64,000 nt of DNA. It comes from Paraburkholderia sp. BL9I2N2. GTDB taxonomy: Bacteria > Pseudomonadota > Gammaproteobacteria > Burkholderiales > Burkholderiaceae. The stretch's first letter is position 1; each line of letters starts with the position of its first letter. This document shows, one piece after another, positions 1 to 8,689 of this stretch. A model generated the notes under the pieces. It made no database searches. It had not been told where the DNA came from and saw only the letters and a list, made by a program, of their open reading frames with translations. The DNA lies in the NCBI RefSeq assembly GCF_004339745.1, contig NZ_SMGP01000001.1, forward strand, positions 868,001 through 932,000, read 5' to 3'. Made by a program: the position numbers and the translations under genes.

Positions 1-1405
1 CGCGCCGCGTGCCATTGATGTCGACCGTGAGTTTGATGTGCTCGCGTCCTTCACGCTCGGACAGGCTGTGACCGACGTAGTGGATCGGCGCCGTGTTCTG
101 CACATATTCCTGCTGGAACAATTCCCAGATCTGCGCGGACGTGACTTCCTGGCCGCTGTCGTCGGTGAAGCGCTGCACCGCCGAGCTGAAGTCCACTTGC
201 AGGCGGCGCGGCAACACGACGCCGTAGCCCTGCTCGAGCAGATAGGCGATGCCGCCTTTGCCCGACTGGCTGTTCACGCGAATCACCGAGTCGTAGGTGC
301 GGCCGAGATCGGCCGGATCGATCGGCATGTAGGGCACTTCCCAGACGGCGTCCGGTTTCTGCACCGCGAAGCCCTTCTTGATCGCATCCTGATGCGAGCC
401 CGAGAAGGCCGTGAATACCAGATCGCCGACATACGGATGACGCGGATGGATCGGCAATTGCGTGCATTCTTCCGCGGTGCGCGCGACTTCGTTGATGTTC
501 GAGAAGTCGAGCCCCGGATCGACGCCCTGCGTGTAGAGGTTCAACGCGAGCGTGACGAGGTCTACGTTACCAGTGCGCTCGCCGTTGCCGAACAGGCAGC
601 CTTCGATACGATCCGCCCCGGCCATCACGGCAAGTTCAGCGGCCGCCACCGCGGTGCCGCGATCGTTATGCGGATGCACGGAGATGAAGAGCGAATCGCG
701 GCGCTTGAGATTGCGGTGCATCCACTCGATCTGGTCCGCGTAGATGTTCGGCGTGGACATTTCGACGGTGGCCGGCAAGTTGACGATGGCCTTGTGTTGC
801 GGCGTCGGTTGCCAGATGTCGAACACGGCGTCGCAGACTTCCTTGGCGAATTCGATTTCGGTGCCGCTGAACACTTCCGGGCTGTACTGGAACGTGAAGT
901 GCGTTTCCGGCATGGTCTCGGCGATCCGCTTCATCGTGCGGGCAGCGTTTTGCGCCAGTTCCTTCACGCCGCTCTTGTCCAGATTGAAGACGATCTTGCG
1001 GAATTCCGGCGCGGTCGCGTTGTACAAGTGGACGATGGCGCGCGGCACGCCACGCAAGGATTCGAAGGTGCGCTCGATGAGGTCGTCGCGCGCTTGCGTC
1101 AAGACTTCGATGGTGACGTCGTCGGGAATGTGGCCGCCTTCGATCAACTCACGCACGAAATTGAAGTCGGTCTGCGAAGCGGACGGAAACGCGACTTCGA
1201 TTTCCTTGAAGCCGATCTGCACCAGCGTCTTGAACATGCGCATCTTGCGCTGCGCGTCCATCGGCTCGAAGAGCGACTGATTGCCGTCGCGCAGGTCGGT
1301 GCTCATCCAGATCGGCGGGTGCGTGATGGTGCGCGACGGCCACTGGCGATCCGTCAAGTTGACCGGTTTGAACGAGCGGTATTTGGTAGCGGGGTTCTTC
1401 AACAT
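1..1405 (-). CDS. leuA: 2-isopropylmalate synthase (3' end outside window)
   Basis: Condenses acetyl-CoA with 2-oxoisovalerate, the first committed step of leucine synthesis in the cytoplasm. The protein begins [17 protein letters not shown] and continues with the family signature [13 protein letters not shown], the HPHNDRGT metal and acyl-binding stretch, and [11 protein letters not shown]. This is the long form found in yeast and many proteobacteria. About 468 codons are present and the C-terminal regulatory domain is cut by the window edge. In-frame ATGs at 1414 and 1411 are alternative starts; the one at 1405 was chosen by family resemblance because no strong Shine-Dalgarno sequence separates them. 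A Leu-rich leader ORF and a terminator-like hairpin lie directly upstream, so leucine-dependent attenuation is inferred. Confidence 0.95.
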   Translation of the reverse strand, partial: MLKNPATKYRSFKPVNLTDRQWPSRTITHPPIWMSTDLRDGNQSLFEPMDAQRKMRMFKTLVQIGFKEIEVAFPSASQTDFNFVRELIEGGHIPDDVTIEVLTQARDDLIERTFESLRGVPRAIVHLYNATAPEFRKIVFNLDKSGVKELAQNAARTMKRIAETMPETHFTFQYSPEVFSGTEIEFAKEVCDAVFDIWQPTPQHKAIVNLPATVEMSTPNIYADQIEWMHRNLKRRDSLFISVHPHNDRGTAVAAAELAVMAGADRIEGCLFGNGERTGNVDLVTLALNLYTQGVDPGLDFSNINEVARTAEECTQLPIHPRHPYVGDLVFTAFSGSHQDAIKKGFAVQKPDAVWEVPYMPIDPADLGRTYDSVIRVNSQSGKGGIAYLLEQGYGVVLPRRLQVDFSSAVQRFTDDSGQEVTSAQIWELFQQEYVQNTAPIHYVGHSLSEREGREHIKLTVDINGTRR

Positions 1406-1455
1406 TTTCATCATCCGTGGGTGAGACCAGGTAGCTGGGAGTCGACCGGACGACG

Positions 1456-1503
1456 AAAAGACATAACTGGGCCGCCGGTCGGAAACCGGGGCTGGGTCAG
1501 TTA
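1456..1503 (-). terminator. Putative leu attenuator terminator
   Basis: Read on the minus strand, outer arms TAACTG/CAGTTA (1498-1503 and 1464-1469) enclose an inner stem GCCCCGGT with ACCGG(C)GGC, which has one bulged C. The hairpin is followed by TGTCTTTT (1463-1456). It lies 30 nt after the stop of the Leu-rich leader ORF and about 50 nt before leuA. The 5' arm (1485-1493) is also complementary, with one bulge, to leader positions 1561-1568, which offers a competing antiterminator pairing. The structure was paired by eye; no folding energy was computed. Confidence 0.65.
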
Positions 1504-1532
1504 CTGGGGAATTGAGCGGTGCTTCGTGTGGT

Positions 1533-1631
1533 TCAGATGGAAGCGCGCAGCAGCAGACCTAGCCCGGTAGAGGGGGCTAGTAGTAGCGATAGGATGGTCT
1601 GGGCGCGGTACATAGTGCGCAATAGGAACAT
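1533..1631 (-). CDS. leuL: Leucine-rich leader peptide of leuA
   Basis: This 32-codon ORF sits between the upstream methyltransferase gene and leuA. It encodes 10 Leu residues. Six use CTA, a codon expected to be rare at this GC content, and three of these are consecutive (Leu16-18, 1578-1586). Three further Leu codons (CTG) are consecutive at 1548-1556. Runs of rare Leu codons ahead of a terminator hairpin are the hallmark of leu operon attenuation in enteric bacteria. The true start could be the ATG at 1631 or the internal ATG at 1613; neither has a clear Shine-Dalgarno sequence. The gene symbol is given by analogy of function and position, not homology. Confidence 0.65.
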   Translation of the reverse strand: MFLLRTMYRAQTILSLLLAPSTGLGLLLRASI

Positions 1632-1638
1632 ATTATTG

Positions 1639-1659
1639 GGACGGCGTCAAGCGCCGTCC
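1639..1659 (-). terminator. Inverted repeat after the methyltransferase gene
   Basis: A perfect 8-bp stem, GGACGGCG/CGCCGTCC with a 5-nt loop, lies 15 nt downstream of the methyltransferase stop and just upstream of the leader ORF. It is followed by AT-rich sequence but not by a clean T-run. It may terminate the upstream gene. The TTGACG within it resembles a -35 element but has no convincing -10 at the correct distance. Confidence 0.4.
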
Positions 1660-1673
1660 GGTGCGGCGCGAGA

Positions 1674-2549
1674 TCAGTGCGCCGGTTTCACGAAGCGCAA
1701 GGTCATGCGGTCCGATTCGCCGATGGCCGCATATTTCGCCCGGTCGACGTCGCCGCCCTCGAAGGTCGGCGGCAGCGACCAGACGCCGTTGGGGTAATTT
1801 TTGCTGTCGCGCGGGTTGGCGTTTACTTCGCTCTTGCCGGCCAGTTCGAAGCCGGCCGCGCGCGCATGTTCGATCACGTAGTCTTCGGTCACATAGCCGG
1901 TGTCGATGGTTTGTTGCAGCGAAGTGCCCGGCGCCGCGCGGTGTTCCTCGACGCCGAGCACGCCGCCCGGCTTGAGCGCCGCGTAGAAGGCGCGCAGGTT
2001 CGTGTCGATCTGGCCGTCCTTGATCCAGTTATGGATATTGCGAAAGGTCAGTACCTCGTCGAAGCTGGCATCGGCCGGAAAACCGCTGAACTGGCCGACG
2101 TGCAGCGTGCCGACCACGACGTTGCCGTACACGGAGGGCGTGGCCGCCAGTTTGCGCGCAAATGCTGCCCGATTGGCCTGCGCTTCCGCCGATACCGTCC
2201 CCTGTGGGCCGTCGTACTGCGCCTCGTAGAGCTTGCCGTGGTCGTGCAGATACGGCGCCAGGATCTCCGTGTACCAGCCGCCGCCCGGCTCGATCTCCAG
2301 CACGCTTTGCGACGGCGTAAGTTCGAAGAATTGCAGCGTTTCCCGCGGATGACGGTAGACGTCGCGGGCGCGGGCCTTGTCGCCGCGTTGTGGTCCGGCA
2401 ATCGCCGCGTCGAGCAGCGCCGGACTGGACGACGCGGACGCGGAAGTCGACGCCGATGGGCCGGCGCAGGCCGCCAGCAACAGCGTTGCGGTCAGTGCCG
2501 CGAGTGTGGCGCGCAGCGCACGAGCGTGGAGATTGGGTCGAAGGTTCAT
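1674..2549 (-). CDS. Exported methyltransferase-like lipoprotein
   Basis: The protein begins MNLRPNLHARALRATLAAL and has a lipobox-like LLAAC about 25 residues in, so it is probably a lipoprotein. The mature part has a Rossmann motif-I region, VLEIEPGGGWYTEIL, like class I SAM-dependent methyltransferases of the COG4798 kind, with later blocks EVLTFRNIHNW and LKPGGVLGVEEH that match methyltransferase motifs. Export of a methyltransferase-like fold is odd because SAM is cytoplasmic, so catalytic activity is uncertain. An in-frame ATG at 2558 is an alternative start. No partner gene is evident; leuA lies downstream behind its own leader. Confidence 0.75.
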   Translation of the reverse strand: MNLRPNLHARALRATLAALTATLLLAACAGPSASTSASASSSPALLDAAIAGPQRGDKARARDVYRHPRETLQFFELTPSQSVLEIEPGGGWYTEILAPYLHDHGKLYEAQYDGPQGTVSAEAQANRAAFARKLAATPSVYGNVVVGTLHVGQFSGFPADASFDEVLTFRNIHNWIKDGQIDTNLRAFYAALKPGGVLGVEEHRAAPGTSLQQTIDTGYVTEDYVIEHARAAGFELAGKSEVNANPRDSKNYPNGVWSLPPTFEGGDVDRAKYAAIGESDRMTLRFVKPAH

Positions 2550-2824
2550 GACGTCCATTATTGGGCGCGATCGCGCGGGAGGGAAATCGGTAATCGGCAT
2601 AAGGATAGGCGCTCGCTGGATTTGCGTGTCCTGCCGCCGCGGCCCGGAATAAAAGGCCATATCCGCCAGTTTCTCTGTTTACCGCGACTCGCGCTTACGT
2701 CGCCGAATCCGAAGCGCGGCATGGCGCGTATAAATGGTGTGATCAGCGTTTGGCTGTCGCGAGCGGGATCGTTGTGTACCGGGCGCGACTTGATTCCCTT
2801 CATTTCATTTTGCCGGAGGCAGGT

Positions 2825-3154
2825 ATGAAACGAACATCGACGATGTCGCGGGTAGGGCGGGTTTTGCTGTGCGCGGCCGCGTGCGCGATTGCGGCACAGG
2901 CGGGAGCGCAAGGTTTGAGCCCGCAGGACGACATGAACGCGCCGCAAAACAGCACGCGTTTGATGCCGAACGCGGCGCGCGGCAGCGAATATCCGACGCA
3001 CGGCAACCAGCAGGCAGGCGAATTGAACCTGAACCCGACCGACCCGCGTGCGCAGTTGGTCAACGGCTTGCCGAATCACACCAATTCCGGCGGTTACGGT
3101 TCGCCGCTCGCCGGCGTGCGCACTTACGTGCAACCGCAAATGCCGTCGAATTGA
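2825..3154 (+). CDS. Small exported protein of unknown function
   Basis: This 109-residue protein has a clear Sec signal peptide (hydrophobic LLCAAACAIAAQAGAQG, probable cleavage after AGA). The mature part is short, polar and rich in Asn, Pro and Gly, with no recognised domain and no cysteine. The start is supported by a strong Shine-Dalgarno sequence (GGAGG, 2815-2819). It stands alone between two minus-strand genes. Probably periplasmic; function unknown. Confidence 0.7.
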   Translation: MKRTSTMSRVGRVLLCAAACAIAAQAGAQGLSPQDDMNAPQNSTRLMPNAARGSEYPTHGNQQAGELNLNPTDPRAQLVNGLPNHTNSGGYGSPLAGVRTYVQPQMPSN

Positions 3155-3280
3155 GCGCTCGCGTGGACGACGGTCGTGCCGTATCGCGTATTGGACTGCA
3201 GCGCATCCCTGCACGGACCGTGTTGTTCAATTGGGCTTTTTCGAGTAGTGGGCCGTGCGTTGCCCACATGCGGGCACTGG

Positions 3281-3979
3281 TCAGAGTCCGAAGACGATGC
3301 GCAGCGTGCCGTTCTGCGCGATCACCGAGACGCCGATCACCACCAGGATTAGCGGTAGCAGCGCGGTGCCGTAGCGTCGGATCGGCGCACCCAGCAACGG
3401 ATGGTCCACGAGCCATACGGCGCCGGCGCACCACAGCCCGATCATCACGACAAAGATCAGCGAGATGAATGCGCCCTCGCCGTGCGAATGGCTGGCGTAC
3501 AAGGGCACATAGACGGCGAGATTGTCGGAACCGTTGGCGACGGCCACGCACGCTACAGTCCACCAGGATGAGGCGCGGTTTGCGTGGGACGGGATGGTTG
3601 AAGCGGGCGAGCTTGCCTGATTCGCTGCACTAGCCGGATACCCCGACCCGGCCGGCCCGGATGATGCGGGTGGCGCCGTTTCGATTCGCGCCGCTTCCTC
3701 TTGCTGCGGGCTGCCGGGACCAAAGCGCTCCCACGCTTTGCCGAGCCCCACGCCGATCGGCAAAATGCCGAGCAAACCGACGTAACCAGCCGGCAAGTGC
3801 TTGAGCAATGCGGCGAGCAGCGCCGACCCCGCGATCAGGATTAGCGAGCCGGCATACTGCCCGGCGATCACGCGACGCCGCTCGTCGCCGGCTTCCGCCA
3901 GGAAGGCGAGCAGCACGAACAGGTTGTCGACGTTGGTAGCGGTGTAACCCGCGATGGCGAGCAGGGCAAGGCTGAACAT
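3281..3979 (-). CDS. CadD-like cadmium resistance transporter family protein
   Basis: An integral membrane protein of about 232 residues with two blocks of hydrophobic helices. The first block carries TATNVDNLFVLLAF and the second VANGSDNLAVYVPL. These paired Asp-Asn motifs in the repeated halves are typical of the CadD and related LysE-like cation efflux group. A variable hydrophilic loop rich in Ala, Pro and Ser separates the halves. The start at 3979 (MFSLALLAI) places the first helix at the N terminus; a longer frame with ATG at 4036 exists. The substrate is unproven: cadmium in named members, other cations possible. Confidence 0.7.
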   Translation of the reverse strand: MFSLALLAIAGYTATNVDNLFVLLAFLAEAGDERRRVIAGQYAGSLILIAGSALLAALLKHLPAGYVGLLGILPIGVGLGKAWERFGPGSPQQEEAARIETAPPASSGPAGSGYPASAANQASSPASTIPSHANRASSWWTVACVAVANGSDNLAVYVPLYASHSHGEGAFISLIFVVMIGLWCAGAVWLVDHPLLGAPIRRYGTALLPLILVVIGVSVIAQNGTLRIVFGL

Positions 3980-4265
3980 GCGGGAAAGCCGGTCGGTACA
4001 CAGTGAGAAAGCGTGACAAGGTGAAGCGATGCGCATCGCAAGGCCCCGTCGCAACGTCGGCAGCGCGCCGATCGAATGGCGGCCGGGCAACACGATGCCG
4101 ATGCGAGCCGCCGCGGTCAAGCAGTCACTGGGTTTCGGGCGCGCTGGATGCGCGGTGAAAGTGTCGATCGCCTTACGCGGCTCGCGCGCTGCCGGCGCTC
4201 GAAGGCGGCGCCGCTCAAGCAGGCCGTAAGCTACAATTGCCGACGGCTTGAAAAACGGAACACCA

Positions 4266-4751
4266 ATGAAGATTCGGATTCTCTCTATCGCCTGCGTCAC
4301 GACCGCTGCCGCGCTGCTGGCGGCGTGCACGGCCGTCTATAAGAACACGGACGCGTGCGAGCAGTTGATGCGAAGCAAGCTGGCGGAAACGTCGGCGGAT
4401 CCGCTGAAGATCACTCATGCGGGCGCAGGCATCTATGGCTCGCGAGTGGTGGTTGAGGGATCGATCGAACGTGTGGCGGTTCCGGCGTCCGAGACTGCGG
4501 AGGCGGGTGCAGCCAGTGCGCCGCTTGCAGCTTCGGGTGCGCCGGCGGCTTCCGCTGTGACTGCTGGTGGAGCAGGTGCAGCGGGCGCCTCAGATGCATC
4601 GGCAACAGCGCTTTCGCTCAAGCCCGCCAAACCTAAGAAGATCGCCACGCCAGCCGCCGCGGAGTGCACGTTCCACGGGCCGACGCTGGACGTGTTCAAC
4701 TGGCTGGCGCCGGCTGATCTTGTAACGGCGAGCCCCAACGCGACCGAGTAG
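4266..4751 (+). CDS. Small lipoprotein with Ala-rich linker, unknown function
   Basis: This 161-residue protein has a lipoprotein signal peptide (MKIRILSIACVTTAAALLAAC, lipobox LAAC). A short conserved-looking segment (YKNTDACEQLMRSKLAE) is followed by an Ala/Ser/Gly-rich low-complexity linker at roughly residues 75-130 and a C-terminal part with one Cys (ECTFHGP). The ATG at 4266 is preferred to the upstream in-frame TTG because it starts directly before the signal peptide. No domain was recognised. It converges on the HMW1C-like gene downstream. Confidence 0.65.
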   Translation: MKIRILSIACVTTAAALLAACTAVYKNTDACEQLMRSKLAETSADPLKITHAGAGIYGSRVVVEGSIERVAVPASETAEAGAASAPLAASGAPAASAVTAGGAGAAGASDASATALSLKPAKPKKIATPAAAECTFHGPTLDVFNWLAPADLVTASPNATE

Positions 4752-4807
4752 CGTATCGGCGCACGGGTACGGCGGCCCGGCGCCGAATAATCTCGTGACG
4801 CCGGGCA

Positions 4808-6721
4808 TCATGCGAAAGGGTGGCGCACTGAGCGGCGCCGAACCTCAAGCCGTCGCTTCTTCCTTGCACCGGCGTTGCTTCCCCGCACCCGTTCCAGCAC
4901 GCATTCACCGAACGCTTGCGGCCGTCCTTCAAAGCAACGTTCCACAGCCCGCGTATCGATCAGACGCTGCCGCAAGGCTGTGCGCTCGTCATGCGCGTCG
5001 ATCATCCGCACGGCGGCGGCGATGTAATCCTCGACGCTCTCCGCCGTAGTCCACGACGGCATGCCCACACGCTCGAACAGCGCGCCGTCGATCCGCTCGA
5101 ACACTTCCGGCCCGCGTTTGCAGATGCCGGGCAAACCCAGCGTGAGCGCGTCGACGATACCGTTGGTATTGCCGAACGGAAACGGGCTGAGAAACAGATC
5201 CGAGCGATTGACGCGCGCCAGATAGCCCGCATATTCGTGAAAGCCGTGCACGACGGCGCACGGCAGTGTCTGGCGGATCACATCGCGCATGCGCTCGAGC
5301 GGCAAGCCGAAGGGCACGCCGCTCATGAAGTGAAACTGGACAGGCGTCGCCGCGCGCGCGCCGATCTCACGGCACGCTTCGAGAAAGCCGGGATTGAGCT
5401 TCATCGCGCTGGCTGTGATGACGATCTCCAGCGTTTCGCGTGACGGCGGGATCTGCGCGACGATGTCCGGCAGCGCCACCGACGGCCGGTATGGTTGACC
5501 GTCTTTCGGCAGCTTCATCAAACGTTCGCTGAAGCAGGCGGGATCGCCGACATAATCTTCCTCGACGCTGACGTAGTCGATCTTGTCGGAGTGAGTCGTG
5601 GCGGGGTGACCGAGGCCGACGATCTGGAGCGGCGCAATACGCAGATTCGACATGAACACCGTGAGCGCGAACATGCCGACGCTCGGCATGTAGAGCACGT
5701 CAGGCTGTTCCGCCTCGGCAAAGTCGCGGATCGATTTCAGACATTCGCCTATGTAATCCGGCTCCTCCAGTTCGATGAAACGGTCGAACACCGCGCGCCC
5801 CATATGGTCGATGGCGTAGCCGAAGCCGAAGGCCACCACTTCGAAATGCTCGCGCGCGGCTTCGAGCGTGCGCGAGTGCGTGCGGTAGATCGAATGAGCG
5901 CCGCCGAACCATTCGAGCACGACCGCCATCAGCGGTTTTTTGCCGCGCTGCTCGCGGCTTTTCGCGCGGGCTAGCTTCGCTGCGGGAATGTCTGTCAGCC
6001 CTAGTTGATCCAGCTTGCGGCGCACCAGCGCGTTGATGTCCCGTTTGATCTCGTGCCGCCGCGGCGTGTCCGCGTAGCTGCAGAACATATAGGCGTTGTG
6101 CAGCAAGGCGGTCGGCAGGTCGTCGAGGTCGCCGATTTGCTGCAGTTTGCCGGGCAGCCATTCCATCAACGCTTCGCGCTTCATATGCGCGCTCGCCGAT
6201 CCTTTGAAGACCGGCGCCAGCAAAACGAGGGCAAGACAGGCGGCGAGCGATTTGTCGTACGCCCACAGCGCGGCGAAGTCGAGTTCCAGTTCGGACTCGG
6301 TCGAGTAGAGCGAGCAGAGTTTTTCGATGAAGCTGTCGCCGGACAGAAATTCGGCGTTGTCCGCACCACGTGGATTCAGGTATCGGGTCACATGGTCCGC
6401 ATTGCCGAACGGCGTGCAGGCGAACACCAGTCCGACCCACTCGTGCAGGGTCAGAATCAATCTGAAACACTCGGGTGGCAATTGGAACGCCGGGTCGGCG
6501 AACAGGGTCGACGCCGCGCTCGCGAGGCGTGTGCAGAAGCGCTTGCGTTGCTCGTCCGGCGGCAGGTCGGCGATGCCCGAGGCAAGAAAGCTGCCGTCCA
6601 GTTCGCCGCGCTTTTGCTGAAGGAGCGCCAGCGCGGCAATGAACTGGATCGCGGCTTTGACATGCTGCCGCGTATAGACGAGCTGCTCGAAATGATCGAG
6701 CGAAAAAGTGGGTTCTTCCAT
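4808..6721 (-). CDS. HMW1C-like N-glycosyltransferase family protein
   Basis: At 637 residues this has the length of Haemophilus HMW1C and related cytoplasmic N-glycosyltransferases, which add hexoses from UDP-sugars to Asn in N-X-S/T sequons of adhesins. Family features include an N-terminal all-alpha region, then LEWFGGAHSIYRTHSRTL, GLGHPATTHSDKIDYVSVEED, GDPACFSERLMKLPKDG, and a GT41-like nucleotide-sugar region with FHFMSGVPFG, SPFPFGNTNGIVDAL and LGLPGICKRGPEVFERID. Family members are often beside a two-partner secreted adhesin; none is present here, so the acceptor must be encoded elsewhere. It could be an NGT or a protein O-glycosyltransferase of the same fold. Confidence 0.8.
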   Translation of the reverse strand: MEEPTFSLDHFEQLVYTRQHVKAAIQFIAALALLQQKRGELDGSFLASGIADLPPDEQRKRFCTRLASAASTLFADPAFQLPPECFRLILTLHEWVGLVFACTPFGNADHVTRYLNPRGADNAEFLSGDSFIEKLCSLYSTESELELDFAALWAYDKSLAACLALVLLAPVFKGSASAHMKREALMEWLPGKLQQIGDLDDLPTALLHNAYMFCSYADTPRRHEIKRDINALVRRKLDQLGLTDIPAAKLARAKSREQRGKKPLMAVVLEWFGGAHSIYRTHSRTLEAAREHFEVVAFGFGYAIDHMGRAVFDRFIELEEPDYIGECLKSIRDFAEAEQPDVLYMPSVGMFALTVFMSNLRIAPLQIVGLGHPATTHSDKIDYVSVEEDYVGDPACFSERLMKLPKDGQPYRPSVALPDIVAQIPPSRETLEIVITASAMKLNPGFLEACREIGARAATPVQFHFMSGVPFGLPLERMRDVIRQTLPCAVVHGFHEYAGYLARVNRSDLFLSPFPFGNTNGIVDALTLGLPGICKRGPEVFERIDGALFERVGMPSWTTAESVEDYIAAAVRMIDAHDERTALRQRLIDTRAVERCFEGRPQAFGECVLERVRGSNAGARKKRRLEVRRRSVRHPFA

Positions 6722-6860
6722 CTGCCGACAATTCCAGGATTTGCATGACTAACTAATTGGAACGGAGTTAGCCGGAAGGTGGAATTATCTCAGCCGATAC
6801 GTACCAAATCTGTCCGTCAGGTGAGTTTGCGAAATTTCGGCGTCGAAAGAAGCCGTCCGT

Positions 6861-8129
6861 TCAGAACGCGTAGTAAGGCCCCGGGCCCGCCGACGTTTCG
6901 CGCGAGGCGATCGCCGTATAGACGCGTCGGCCGAAGAAGAACGGCAAGCCCCAGCCGAAGCCGCTGCTGGCCACGCCGGCCAGATTGTTGAAGGCGTTAT
7001 TCGACGACGCGAACAGCGCGCTCGAATTACCGACCGCAAACGACACCGTGTTCGACGCGCCGTCCGTCCCGGTGATCGCGGCGTTCGCGGCTTGAATCGA
7101 AGCCGGGCAGTACCAGAAGCCGCACTGCGGAAACTGGGTGGTGCGGAAGAACAGCCCATTCGAGCCGCTGTCTACATAGCTCTGCGAATAAGTCTGCCCG
7201 CCGCTCGTGGTGACGACGTAGCCCGTCTGCGAATTCGCCTTGAGGACGCTGGCGCCGTTCAGCGTGTTGTTCGCCTGGGTGCCAATGCCGAAGATCATCG
7301 AACCCGATACGCTGGCCGCGCCGGCATCGGCGATGCCCGGCAGCTCGATCACCACGCCGTTGTTGTCGAGCGCAAAACGGCTGACCGGATTGGTCACCTG
7401 CTGCGTCAGCGCTTGCGTGCTGGCGAGGCAGGCGCCGCCGGCGTCGCAACGGTAGTACCAGCGCGGCAGCGCGGCGGTGACGCAGCCGCTGCCACAGTCG
7501 CCCGCGAACAGGCCCACGCCGAGAATGCCGTTCGAGCGCAGGCCCGCCACCGTCTGCATGGCGCGGCCGGAGCCCGCGCAGTCGGCGGGCACGGTGGGCA
7601 GCGCGGGGTCGGCGATCGTCTGGATCGGGATCGACGCGGCCAACTGGCCGGCCATGCGCACGTCCGCGCTGCGCACCGCGCCCCAGGTGTAGCCGCCGCC
7701 GAACACCGCGCATTCGCCCGCGATGCCGCTGCCCGACGCGATTGCCGCAAGCGACAGGTCCGCCGGCAGCGCGGACGCGAGAATCCTGAGCCCGTGCGAA
7801 CCGGTGTCGACCTGGACATTGTCGATCGTCGCGCAATTGCTGGTGCCGGGCTCGCAGACGGTGACGCTCGTCGTCAGCATGTTGCGCGTCAGACCCGGTG
7901 CGGCGGTGACGGCGATCGGCTGGACGTTCGGGGTATTCGACTGCGGCACGGAGGCGGTCGGGCCGGCGCTCGAGGCGCCTACCGGCGCACTGGCGGGGCT
8001 CGGGCTGCTGGCCGGGGCGGCCGACCCCGTCTGCGACGTCGCGGCCGGCGAGCCGCCGCCACCGCCGCCGCATCCCGCGAAGGCGGCGCAGACCAGCAGT
8101 AGGGCGTAAATGGAAAGGGTGGATTTCAT
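6861..8129 (-). CDS. DUF3443 family lipoprotein with pepsin-like motifs
   Basis: This 422-residue protein has a lipoprotein signal (lipobox FAGC at residues 17-20) followed by a Gly-, Ser- and Pro-rich linker to about residue 70. The body resembles DUF3443 proteins of Burkholderia. It contains two Asp-Thr/Ser-Gly-Ser motifs, VDTGS at about residue 108 and VDSGS at about 320, plus SNGILGVG near 200 and LPFFFGRRVYTAI near the C terminus. This is the order expected of a bilobed pepsin-like aspartic peptidase. Eight or more Cys fit an oxidising periplasm. Activity is inferred. The DUF2844 gene lies immediately upstream in the same orientation. Confidence 0.8.
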   Translation of the reverse strand: MKSTLSIYALLLVCAAFAGCGGGGGGSPAATSQTGSAAPASSPSPASAPVGASSAGPTASVPQSNTPNVQPIAVTAAPGLTRNMLTTSVTVCEPGTSNCATIDNVQVDTGSHGLRILASALPADLSLAAIASGSGIAGECAVFGGGYTWGAVRSADVRMAGQLAASIPIQTIADPALPTVPADCAGSGRAMQTVAGLRSNGILGVGLFAGDCGSGCVTAALPRWYYRCDAGGACLASTQALTQQVTNPVSRFALDNNGVVIELPGIADAGAASVSGSMIFGIGTQANNTLNGASVLKANSQTGYVVTTSGGQTYSQSYVDSGSNGLFFRTTQFPQCGFWYCPASIQAANAAITGTDGASNTVSFAVGNSSALFASSNNAFNNLAGVASSGFGWGLPFFFGRRVYTAIASRETSAGPGPYYAF

Positions 8130-8194
8130 GGCGTGGTCAGTGCTCGTCGCGGTGTGGTGCCGATGCTGGCGCTAGTGCCGAGTGCTTGCGCACA

Positions 8195-8659
8195 TCACTG
8201 AAAATCGTCAGCCGTGACGCCGGGCGGCAGCGCCGCGGGCAGCCATGTGCGGCCCACGTAGCCCCGCATCGGGCCGCCGGATTCCACGATCACGTCCGGC
8301 CGCGCCACGCGCGAGACATGCAGATTGCCGTCCGCCGGCGCCGCGGCGGCGCCGGCGCGATACGAGGCGGCGTACTTGCCGAGCAGCGCGCGCAGGTCCG
8401 GCATGGTTGGGCCTTGCCACGCGTAGGCGATGATCTCGCCGGTGTTCGTCGCGTACTCGTTGATGGTCGTGTTGCCCGCGTCGGTCAGCGTGCGCATGCG
8501 CAGCGCCCCGTTCAACATGGCGCGCGGCGCGCTCGCGCTCGCATCCGCCTGAGCCGGCATGGCGCCGCCCAATTCGGCGTGCGCTTCGAGGCTCGTGCAC
8601 AACGCGGCAACCGCGATCGCTGACGCAGCAAAATTCGGGGTAAGGGTACGCAAGGGCAT
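8195..8659 (-). CDS. DUF2844 family exported protein
   Basis: This 154-residue protein has a signal peptide (MPLRTLTPNFAASAIAVAAL, cleavage near AHA-E). The sequence DAGNTTINEYATNTGEIIAYAWQGPTMPDL is typical of DUF2844 proteins, which in Burkholderia usually precede a DUF3443 gene, as here with a 65-bp gap. The ATG at 8659 was chosen because it starts the signal peptide; an in-frame TTG lies at 8689. The C-terminal VESGGPMRGYVGRTWLP resembles a compact beta domain. Function unknown; it may be a partner or inhibitor of the pepsin-like neighbour. Confidence 0.7.
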   Translation of the reverse strand: MPLRTLTPNFAASAIAVAALCTSLEAHAELGGAMPAQADASASAPRAMLNGALRMRTLTDAGNTTINEYATNTGEIIAYAWQGPTMPDLRALLGKYAASYRAGAAAAPADGNLHVSRVARPDVIVESGGPMRGYVGRTWLPAALPPGVTADDFQ

Positions 8660-8689
8660 GACGGTCGATCCCGTGGCTGGAGAGCTCAA

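Noticed and set aside
1645..1650. TTGACG as the -35 of a leuA leader promoter.
   Set aside because: It lies inside the hairpin at 1639-1659 and has only a 3/6 match to a -10 at 17-nt spacing, which would place the start inside the leader ORF.
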